A DNA stretch of 64,000 nucleotides, from NCBI RefSeq assembly GCF_009725755.1, contig NZ_WNIJ01000002.1:1-64000 (forward strand). Reading direction: 5' to 3'. Numbering within the stretch: position 1 is the stretch's first letter; every line of letters starts with the position of its first letter. Below the pieces are notes generated by a model. That model made no database searches, was not told where the DNA came from, and saw nothing but the letters and a program-made list of their open reading frames with translations. Shown in pieces: positions 54,420-62,018 of this stretch. Both the position numbers and the translations under genes were made by a program. Source of the DNA: Bombella sp. ESL0385. GTDB lineage: Bacteria > Pseudomonadota > Alphaproteobacteria > Acetobacterales > Acetobacteraceae.

Positions 54420-55714
54420 TGGGCAAGCCCCAACATAACCAAAACGCCACCCAAAAAGACCAGCCAAAAGACAGCACTAGAATCCCGCAGCGGGAGAGAT
54501 GATAAAAGTGCGCGGCCAGATGATTGCACCACGCCTATATGCTGCTGCCCTCGCACGACCAAGCGTTTTATAGGCCATAAACGCAGCGGGGGAGCCTGCA
54601 TACCTACCGCTAATACGTCCATCCTAATACGCGACTGCCACGTCTTAACATGCCCGCGTGAGAGGCCCCACCACACCACAAATACTACCAGCCAGAAAAG
54701 AGGGAGGGCTATCATGCTCCCATCTCCACCGGGGAGGCGATAAAACCACGCCCCTCTATGACCTGCTGCACCGGGCATCCATTGCGTCACAAACCCACAT
54801 AGGGATGGTAAAAGAGCCGCTATGATAAGGCCTATCCCCCATTCCACCCGCTTACATGGTTGAATAGAGGCAGCCTCACGGAGGCTAACCATACCATCCC
54901 CTAATGATAAGCCCATCACCATAATGGCTAGAATACACCCTATCACTGCCCAGCCTTCGGTTCCTCCGCTCAAACCCAATGCGGTATGCAACCCCATCCA
55001 CCCAACAACAAAGCCCGGCAAGGGTGGGGCGGGGATGCTCAAACACACAGCAAATGGCCAAATAGCCGCGATAGTTTGGCAAGTTACATCCAACAGCAAG
55101 GCGCAAAATGCTGTTTCTACCCCTATTGATAGGCCTTGCTGGCGGGAGATTTCCATAAGACCTAAAAGCATTAACGGCCGCAGCAAACGACAAGAGCGTA
55201 ACAAAACCTCCCAATCGCGCCCTAATTCTACTAAAAGGCCTATCGCTACGAGGGCAACGCTCCCACCCAGCCATAATAATGGATGGGCTAATGCGCCCCC
55301 GTGACCCAACCCTATAAGCAGCACTATCGCTACAACCTGCCCTACCCGGCTCATCTGCGCTTGGCCTGCCGCCCAAAGGCACAAGGCCATCAACCCCAGT
55401 CCGCCTAGCCCGGTTGGAGAGAGACCATACCCTAATAACGCAGGTACCCCCCATATAGGGCGAAAAGCCGCCCCGCCGCCAAAAAAGAGCAGGGCTAGAG
55501 CCACCAAACACGCCGCAGCCCCCGCATGCCCAACCACCCCCAAAGCGGCAAAGGCCATGAGGAACCCCGCCATATGGCAGCCCCCTTGCCGCCATGTAAC
55601 AACAGGAACAGACCGCCATAACCCACGGACAAACACGCGCACAGCCCCATCACCACAAAGCAATAGGGCTAATAATGCCAGCAAGCAGAGCAAAAAGGGA
55701 TCATGAAACGGCAT
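54416..55714 (-). CDS. HyfB/NuoL-like antiporter-type membrane subunit (short, divergent)
   Basis: A 432-residue polytopic protein, much shorter than hydrogenase-4 HyfB (around 670). SIPAPPLPGFVVGW near residue 230 matches the GxPPLxGFxxxW signature of the antiporter family, and gene order fits. The preceding helix should read HxxxHAxFKxxLF but here reads FCALLLDVTCQTIAAIW, without His or Lys. It follows holC by eight bases, so the cluster may be read from pepA-holC transcription. Annotation is from one motif and context. Confidence 0.62.
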   Translation of the reverse strand: MPFHDPFLLCLLALLALLLCGDGAVRVFVRGLWRSVPVVTWRQGGCHMAGFLMAFAALGVVGHAGAAACLVALALLFFGGGAAFRPIWGVPALLGYGLSPTGLGGLGLMALCLWAAGQAQMSRVGQVVAIVLLIGLGHGGALAHPLLWLGGSVALVAIGLLVELGRDWEVLLRSCRLLRPLMLLGLMEISRQQGLSIGVETAFCALLLDVTCQTIAAIWPFAVCLSIPAPPLPGFVVGWMGLHTALGLSGGTEGWAVIGCILAIMVMGLSLGDGMVSLREAASIQPCKRVEWGIGLIIAALLPSLCGFVTQWMPGAAGHRGAWFYRLPGGDGSMIALPLFWLVVFVVWWGLSRGHVKTWQSRIRMDVLAVGMQAPPLRLWPIKRLVVRGQQHIGVVQSSGRALLSSLPLRDSSAVFWLVFLGGVLVMLGLAQ

Positions 55715-55722
55715 AGACTATT

Positions 55723-56214
55723 CTACCCCTTCTTCGCCCAACCTTTGGCCTGCTGCTGCCAATAGGTCATGCCGTAACCGGCTTGTTTCAGGCTTTTCCA
55801 CCGCTGGCGTGCTTGCTGAACCGCTTGCTCATCACGACCATCAAAGAGGTCGAACACACGTTGAAAACCTACCAAATCGCCATCCCACGCCCCGTTGAGC
55901 CGAAAGAGGAACGTCCCTTCATTCGGTCGCTCGTCAGACTCTGTAAGCCAGATGGGTTGGCGATGTGCCTGGCCTGTTTTTGCATAACCATGCGGGAGCC
56001 ACATCAAGGGAGGGACTTTCCACAACACTTCATCCAAGGCCTTAACCTGAGCGGCATCCTCACAGCGCACAACCGCCCGCGCCCCGCTCTCTAAGGTGCG
56101 TTCCAACAAAGCAGGTAAGGCTTCCTCCAAAGTGGTGCGGGTAAGGTGGTAGAACCCGACCATCGCACGCTCTGACGGTGCGCTCTCACCCATCCCCTCC
56201 GCCTGATGCTCCAT
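55723..56214 (-). CDS. holC: DNA polymerase III subunit chi
   Basis: A 163-residue clamp-loader accessory protein that links the replicase to SSB. VGFYHLTRTTLEEALPALLERTLESGARAVVRC and the HGYAK...QPIWLT and NEGTFLFRLNG motifs are typical. It follows pepA by 15 bases, the usual alphaproteobacterial pair. The N-terminal 18 residues may be extra if a later start is used. Confidence 0.9.
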   Translation of the reverse strand: MEHQAEGMGESAPSERAMVGFYHLTRTTLEEALPALLERTLESGARAVVRCEDAAQVKALDEVLWKVPPLMWLPHGYAKTGQAHRQPIWLTESDERPNEGTFLFRLNGAWDGDLVGFQRVFDLFDGRDEQAVQQARQRWKSLKQAGYGMTYWQQQAKGWAKKG

Positions 56215-56229
56215 AACGCGTCCCTTACC

Positions 56230-57741
56230 TTATGGCGCCATATCGCTATAAAGCTGAACAAAGCGGTCCAACAGACGCACCCCAAAGCCGCTCGCCCCCT
56301 TAGGGGTTAAGGCTGTTGCTTTTTCAGCCCATGCCGTACCGGCAATATCCAGATGCGCCCAAGGGGTCTCACCGACAAAGCGTTTGAGGAACTCTGCTGC
56401 CAAACTAGAGCTACCCGGCCGGCCACCGATATTCTTCATATCGGCAATGTCGGAATCAATACGCCGGTTATAAGCAGGCCCCATCGGCATACGCCATAAA
56501 GCCTCTCCTGTTTCATCCCCTGCTTTTGTTAAAGCCTGAGCAAGCTGGTCATTATTGCTAAATAAGCCGGCAATATCATTCCCCAACGCTACAACGATGG
56601 CCCCGGTTAGGGTCGCGAGATTCACCATCAGCGCAGGCTTATAAGTTTGGCGCGTATAAAAGAGGAGGTCTGCTAAAACAAGGCGGCCTTCTGCATCCGT
56701 ATTCAGCACCTCAATGGTCTGGCCACTATGGCTTTTAACAATATCACCCGGACGTTGCGCCGCACCGGAGAGCATATTCTCCACCAGCCCAACAACCCCA
56801 ATGGCATTCACTGCGGCCTTACGGCGGGCTAATGCGCTCATCACACCCACAACGGCAGCAGCCCCGCCCATATCCATCTTCATCTCATCCATCCCCGCTG
56901 CGGGCTTGATGGAAATACCGCCAGAATCAAATGTCACGCCCTTACCGATAAAAGCCAGCGGTGCCGTCTCTGCTTTAGCGGCCCCCTGATAGCGCATAAT
57001 CACCGTAAAGGGCGGTTGCTCACTGCCTTGTGCTACACCCAGCAAAGCCCCAAAGCCGAGGGATTCCATCTGCGCGCGGTCCAACACTTCAATCTCCAAA
57101 CCAAGGGCGGAGAGCTCCTGAATCCGGTCCTTAAACACGGCCGGCGTTAAACGATTTGCAGGCTCATTAACGAGGTCACGCGTAAGGAACACACTTTCCC
57201 CTAAGCCTTCCAGCTCGGCCCAACGTGCCTCAAGCTCCTTTATCGCCCCTGTGGAGGGCACAACGATGTGAAGTACCTTAAGGCTTTGCGGTTTTTGGCT
57301 CACTGTTTTGTAACGGTCGAACCGATACCCCCCCAAACGGGCACCTAAAGCAAGCTCCGCAGCAAGAGGGGCTTGCTCCGCCTCGACCAACAAGCTGGCC
57401 TTATCCGCTTTAATTTTACTATGGGCTAAAAGACGCAGCGCATTGCCGCCTGCCAACTGCATCGCCTGCGCTGTTGTTTGAGGCTCATCATCACACGGGG
57501 CACAACCGATGAGATGGAATTGCGCTATCGAGTCTTCTGGGGCGATGAGGCTAACACTCTCCCCCACCTTCCCCGCAAATGCCCGCAAAGAGGCCGCTCG
57601 CGCTAAAGCCCCGCCTAACATCTTATCATAATGCTGAAATAACGCGCCCTTGGTAAACTCTGCCCCATGGCACAATAACAACGCAGAAAGACCGGCTTTA
57701 TCCTGCCCTTGTCGCTTTGTGGTGAAAGAAATAGTAAACAT
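56230..57741 (-). CDS. pepA: Leucyl aminopeptidase (M17)
   Basis: A 503-residue cytosolic aminopeptidase with a di-metal site. The Lys of GKGVTFDSGGISIKP and the M17 signature NTDAEGRLVLAD are exact. Length is normal. ATG 57741 or 57744 starts the conserved FTISF; in-frame codons up to 57771 are doubtful. It may also regulate carA-type promoters in some bacteria; nothing here shows that. Confidence 0.94.
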   Translation of the reverse strand: MFTISFTTKRQGQDKAGLSALLLCHGAEFTKGALFQHYDKMLGGALARAASLRAFAGKVGESVSLIAPEDSIAQFHLIGCAPCDDEPQTTAQAMQLAGGNALRLLAHSKIKADKASLLVEAEQAPLAAELALGARLGGYRFDRYKTVSQKPQSLKVLHIVVPSTGAIKELEARWAELEGLGESVFLTRDLVNEPANRLTPAVFKDRIQELSALGLEIEVLDRAQMESLGFGALLGVAQGSEQPPFTVIMRYQGAAKAETAPLAFIGKGVTFDSGGISIKPAAGMDEMKMDMGGAAAVVGVMSALARRKAAVNAIGVVGLVENMLSGAAQRPGDIVKSHSGQTIEVLNTDAEGRLVLADLLFYTRQTYKPALMVNLATLTGAIVVALGNDIAGLFSNNDQLAQALTKAGDETGEALWRMPMGPAYNRRIDSDIADMKNIGGRPGSSSLAAEFLKRFVGETPWAHLDIAGTAWAEKATALTPKGASGFGVRLLDRFVQLYSDMAP

Positions 57742-57880
57742 CATACCCCTACCTGAATCATTATCTCTCAAAACTGGCCCGCCTGCCCCCTATGAGACTA
57801 GGACGAAGACCCTTATTCCCCTCTTATATCAGAGAAGAGGAGAAGTGACGAATGAGCAATAATACGCTACTATCACCCAC

Positions 57881-58672
57881 ATGAACGCTTCCTCCGCCCC
57901 TGTCCCGCAAGATTATGACCTCTTAAACCTCGCCCTAGAGGTCATTGATGAAGCCGCCGCGATTGTGCGTGATGTCCGCGCACGTGGCTTTCAGACCGAT
58001 ATAAAAGAGGATTCCTCCCCTGTAACAGAGGCTGATAAAGCCTCCGAGGCGCATATTCTCAAACGGTTGCGGGATGCCTGCCCCACCATCCCCGCTATTG
58101 CTGAAGAAGAACATGCCGCAGGCATCCATATCCAACCAGGCAACAGCTATTGGTTGATAGACCCGCTAGATGGCACGCGCGGATTTGCCGCTGGGGGCCA
58201 TGATTTTACCATCAATATCGGGTTGATTCGCGACCATCAGCCCATTCTTGGGGCGGTTGCCCTGCCTGCTCAATATGGGATTTACGGTGGGGGCAGAGGC
58301 TTAGGGGCTTTTCAACTTATTGGAAAGCAACGCCACCCCATCAGGACGGCCCCAGTGGGGAAAGAAGGCTTACGCGTTATGGCCTCCTCCCACCATACAT
58401 CAGAAGACCTATTGCGGAAATGGTCGGATGGCCGTCACATTCATTGCATCACACGGTTAGGCTCTGCGGCAAAAATCATCCATATTGCCGAGGGGAAAGC
58501 GGATTTCTACCCCCGGTTTGGCCCTACGATGGAATGGGACACCGCTGCCCCGCACGCGATTTTAGAAGCTGCGGGCGGTCATTTATTGGATGAAACAGGC
58601 CAACCCCTCCGCTATGGGAAGAAAGGATGGTTGAACCCACCCTTCTTCTGTACAGGCTATACCCCACATTAA
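57881..58672 (+). CDS. cysQ: 3'(2'),5'-bisphosphate nucleotidase
   Basis: A 263-residue Mg-dependent phosphatase of the inositol-phosphatase fold. Metal motifs EEEH, DPLDGTRGFAAGG and EWDTAAPHAILEAAGG identify the CysQ group, which recycles 3'-phosphoadenosine 5'-phosphate in sulfate assimilation. It is divergent from pepA. Confidence 0.9.
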   Translation: MNASSAPVPQDYDLLNLALEVIDEAAAIVRDVRARGFQTDIKEDSSPVTEADKASEAHILKRLRDACPTIPAIAEEEHAAGIHIQPGNSYWLIDPLDGTRGFAAGGHDFTINIGLIRDHQPILGAVALPAQYGIYGGGRGLGAFQLIGKQRHPIRTAPVGKEGLRVMASSHHTSEDLLRKWSDGRHIHCITRLGSAAKIIHIAEGKADFYPRFGPTMEWDTAAPHAILEAAGGHLLDETGQPLRYGKKGWLNPPFFCTGYTPH

Positions 58673-58707
58673 TCCCCGCCCTTTCTTACATCTTGGTACC
58701 ACATATT

Positions 58708-59730
58708 ATGCCTATGCCTCACGCCCCCTCCCGCACGACAGAACGGCTCGACCATGATTATGACGGCATCCGCCGTGCTGCCCGCTTGTTACAACAAGGG
58801 GGGCTTGTCGCCTTCGGGACGGAGACCGTCTATGGGCTGGGTGGGCTTGCGACCTCCCCTCATACGGTAGAGCGCATCTTCCAAGCCAAGGGCAGGCCAA
58901 GCTCTAACCCGCTTATCTGCCATTTTGCCACTGCTGATGCCGCATTTGCAGAGATTGATGAGACAGCCCCTCTTTATGAAATGGCTCGCTCACTCGCCAA
59001 AGCCTTCTGGCCCGGCCCGCTAACCCTCATCCTCCCCCGCCATGCAGAAAGCCGCATCTGCCCTGCTGCCACAGCGGGCTTAAAGACTCTGGCCATTCGT
59101 GTTCCTAAAGGCCGTGCGGTGGAGGAGCTACTCCAGCATGTTGGGCAGCCTATCGCTGCACCCTCTGCCAATCGCTCTGGTAGAGTGAGCCCTTCCCAAG
59201 CATCGCATGTTTTGGAAGAGCTGGATGGCCGGATTGATGCTGTTTTGGATACTGGCCCTTGCGCTGTGGGGGTAGAAAGCACCGTGCTAGACCTTACCGG
59301 CACACAACCCATTCTCCGCCGCCCCGGTGGCATCACCTTAGAAGCTTTAGAGGGCCTTTGTGGCCCAATTAACGTAGCGGACCATATGAGCGCGCACAGC
59401 CAGCCCAACGCGCCGGGGCAAGCAGCGTCCCATTATGCCCCCTCTTTACCAGTCCGCCTAAATGCAACGCATCTCTCCCCGGGTGAGGCCTTTCTTACCT
59501 TTGGCGACTATATAGCCGAGGGAGCCGCCCCAGCTCTTAACGTCAATCTCAGCTTAGAAGGTAATGTGGAAGAAGCCGCTCACCGTCTCTTTGCAGCCTT
59601 ACGGCAGATAGATCGTTCTGCTGCACGCCATAACCTCACGGCCATCGCTGTAGCTCCCCTGCCGCATGATGGGTTAGGCCGTGCTTTGCAGGATAGGCTT
59701 AAACGTGCTGCGGCCCCGCGCCCTGCCTAA
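58708..59730 (+). CDS. tsaC: L-threonylcarbamoyladenylate synthase (TsaC/Sua5)
   Basis: A 340-residue Sua5-type enzyme for t6A37 in tRNA. YrdC domain residues include LVAFGTETVYGLG, KGRPSSNPL, FWPGPLTLIL and APSANRSGRVSPS; the C-terminal Sua5 domain follows GQAASHYAPSLPVRL. The longer form is Sua5 rather than short TsaC. ATG 58708 is preferred; upstream codons overlap cysQ. Confidence 0.93.
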   Translation: MPMPHAPSRTTERLDHDYDGIRRAARLLQQGGLVAFGTETVYGLGGLATSPHTVERIFQAKGRPSSNPLICHFATADAAFAEIDETAPLYEMARSLAKAFWPGPLTLILPRHAESRICPAATAGLKTLAIRVPKGRAVEELLQHVGQPIAAPSANRSGRVSPSQASHVLEELDGRIDAVLDTGPCAVGVESTVLDLTGTQPILRRPGGITLEALEGLCGPINVADHMSAHSQPNAPGQAASHYAPSLPVRLNATHLSPGEAFLTFGDYIAEGAAPALNVNLSLEGNVEEAAHRLFAALRQIDRSAARHNLTAIAVAPLPHDGLGRALQDRLKRAAAPRPA

Positions 59731-59733
59731 AAC

Positions 59734-60888
59734 ATGGCCCTACAGCACACTCCACCCCCCCTATTTCGCCATGTTACATCCTTAGCGTTATTGGACCGCT
59801 ACATCCTCCATCATCTCCTCATGGGGCTTATTGCCCTCACGGGCGGGGCCACAGCTTTAATCTGGCTAACACAATCGCTCCATTTTATCGGTATGGTGGT
59901 GCAACATGGGCTTTCCCTACTCGCCTTTTTGCATCTCACCCTCCTAATGGTGCCTTCCTTCATCAGTGTCATTCTCCCCGTCACGACATTTCTTATCACC
60001 TTATGGTTCTACCATCGGCTCGCAGGAGACCGGGAACTCACCGTCTTGCAGGCTATGGGCCTCTCCCCCCTCCGCCTCGCCCGGCCGGGACTAATTGGGG
60101 CGGGGCTGGCCTGCCTCACCGGGTACGGGCTTAGCCTTTGGGCCGCACCGCTCGCTTATCATCACTTCCACCGCTATGAGCTAGAAATCCGCAATCGCGC
60201 AGCAGCTTTCTTGCTGGAGGAAGGCGTCTTTACCCCCATAAGTAAGGGGATGACCGTATATATCCATGAACGCCGCAGCGATGATAGCTTTGACGGCATT
60301 ATGATTGAGGATGACCGTAACCCCGCTTATCCCGTCACTATTCTCGCTGAAGATGGCCTGACCACACCACAAGGCGACCTTTTGCGCTTAGTCCTTCATA
60401 ATGGGTCTCGCCATACGCTAAACCGCCATACAGGCCAGATCAGCACACTTTATTTCCAGCTCGAAACAGTCGATATTGGGTCTGCTCATCATCAAACCTT
60501 TGCCCCTGATGTCGCAGAGCTTCCCCTCTCGGCTCTCTTTTTCCCACAAGGTAATCTCTCCCGCCATAGCCGTAATAAATTGCTCATTGAGGGTTGGACG
60601 CGCCTGACAAACCCGCTCGCTTGCCTCTCTTATGCTATGATAGCCCTCCTCTGCGTCTTACAAAGCCGCTTCAGCCGTCATGCGACATTCCTTCGTCCCA
60701 CGCTCGCTGTCCTCATTGTGATGTTATTGATGATTCTCTCCCTCATCCTAAAACATCTTGCAGAGGGAAATCCTGCTTTTGTGCCTCTTTTATGGGCTGA
60801 GGTTCTACTCCCTAGCCTCATGGGCGGGGGAAGCCTCTTATGGGCGAGTATGCGCCATAAAACCCCATCCACCTCCATGGCTAGGTAG
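59734..60888 (+). CDS. lptF: LPS export permease LptF
   Basis: A 384-residue inner-membrane permease of the LptB2FGC transporter that extracts lipopolysaccharide. LDRYILHHLL at the start, three helices in each half with a jellyroll periplasmic domain between (about residues 130-265), and GDRELTVLQAMGLSPLRLARPGL are family hallmarks. It is followed by lptG and lptD. Confidence 0.93.
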   Translation: MALQHTPPPLFRHVTSLALLDRYILHHLLMGLIALTGGATALIWLTQSLHFIGMVVQHGLSLLAFLHLTLLMVPSFISVILPVTTFLITLWFYHRLAGDRELTVLQAMGLSPLRLARPGLIGAGLACLTGYGLSLWAAPLAYHHFHRYELEIRNRAAAFLLEEGVFTPISKGMTVYIHERRSDDSFDGIMIEDDRNPAYPVTILAEDGLTTPQGDLLRLVLHNGSRHTLNRHTGQISTLYFQLETVDIGSAHHQTFAPDVAELPLSALFFPQGNLSRHSRNKLLIEGWTRLTNPLACLSYAMIALLCVLQSRFSRHATFLRPTLAVLIVMLLMILSLILKHLAEGNPAFVPLLWAEVLLPSLMGGGSLLWASMRHKTPSTSMAR

Positions 60889-60896
60889 GGCATTTT

Positions 60897-62018
60897 ATGG
60901 TTCATACTGGCTTTTCCACCACATTAGCCCGTTATGTAGGGCGGGCATTTACCCTCACCACAATACTGACCCTATGCGCCCTCACCGGACTCATTTCCCT
61001 CTTTGATTTTATCGACCTCCTCCGCCGCGCCGCGGCCCACCCAGAGGCGGGCATACAACCTGTTCTACACATCGCCGCACTTCACATCCCTTATTACAGC
61101 CTCTACATCCTTCCCTTTGCCGTTTTATTGGGCGGGATGATCTGCTTCTCTCGCCTGGCGCGCTCCTCCGAGCTTGTGGTAACCCGTGCCGCTGGCCTCT
61201 CCGTATGGCAACTTCTCCTCAGCCCGAGCTTGTGTGCAGCCCTTTTAGGGGCCTTTATGAGTGCTGCTTTGTCGCCCCTATCCTCCGCAAGCTACCGCCA
61301 TGCTGTCGCATTAGAGGCCCAGTGGCTACAAGGCCCTACCCCCCAGCCACGCACGCTCTTTACCGATTTATGGCTTCGCAGTAGCGATAATATTCCCGGC
61401 CTTGGGGGGGATATTATCTTCCATATCGGGACACTCCACCAACAAAATACTGTGTTGATAGCGCAACAGTTGACCATCTTCCGACTAGACCGCGCTATGA
61501 ATCTTTTAGAACGGATTGAAGCCCCAGAAGGCACTCTCTCCCATGGGTATTGGAACATCCATAACGCGCTTACCCTCTCTAATACGCGCATGCCTCATAC
61601 ACCACATGACCTTACTTTACCGTCTGATTTTACACCAAAAATCCTCAATCGGCGGGCTATCCCTGCCGATACACTCTCACTTTGGGCCCTGCCTCATATC
61701 ATTAAATTGTTGCATCATTCCGGTTTTTCTACGATACCCTATCAACTCCACTTTCAAGGGCTTTTAGCCCTTCCCATGCTTGCGGTTACTATGGTGCTCG
61801 TTGCGGCCGGTTTTTCCATTCGTCCGGCAGGGCGTGGTGGCATTGCGCGGATGCTCGGCATTGGTGTAACAGCAGGCTTTACTTTGTTCGCGGTCTCTAA
61901 AATCGCTGAGCAACTGGGAAAATCTGGTGCTTTACCCCCGTTGCCTGCTGCTTGGGCACCAGCAGGTATCGGGTTATGTCTCGCGGCGGCCTTGTTGTTG
62001 CATTTGGAGGATGGCTAA
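60897..62018 (+). CDS. lptG: LPS export permease LptG
   Basis: A 373-residue partner of LptF with the same layout: TLARYVGRAFTLTT start, three N-terminal helices, SSELVVTRAAGLSVWQLL, periplasmic domain and three C-terminal helices. The stop overlaps the lptD ATG (TAATG). Confidence 0.93.
   Translation: MVHTGFSTTLARYVGRAFTLTTILTLCALTGLISLFDFIDLLRRAAAHPEAGIQPVLHIAALHIPYYSLYILPFAVLLGGMICFSRLARSSELVVTRAAGLSVWQLLLSPSLCAALLGAFMSAALSPLSSASYRHAVALEAQWLQGPTPQPRTLFTDLWLRSSDNIPGLGGDIIFHIGTLHQQNTVLIAQQLTIFRLDRAMNLLERIEAPEGTLSHGYWNIHNALTLSNTRMPHTPHDLTLPSDFTPKILNRRAIPADTLSLWALPHIIKLLHHSGFSTIPYQLHFQGLLALPMLAVTMVLVAAGFSIRPAGRGGIARMLGIGVTAGFTLFAVSKIAEQLGKSGALPPLPAAWAPAGIGLCLAAALLLHLEDG

Noticed and set aside
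54885-55619. 244-codon minus-strand frame within the HyfB-like gene
   Set aside because: It is a shifted frame with Arg/Gly/Cys-rich sequence; the hydrophobic frame with a PPLxGF motif is coding.
48780-55714. Functional formate hydrogenlyase or NiFe hydrogenase
   Set aside because: No Ni ligands in the large subunit, and no maturation (hyp) or formate dehydrogenase genes are in the window.
48780-55714. Respiratory complex I (nuo) operon
   Set aside because: There is no NuoE/F/G/I, and gene order and fused CD-like subunit follow the hydrogenase-4 pattern.
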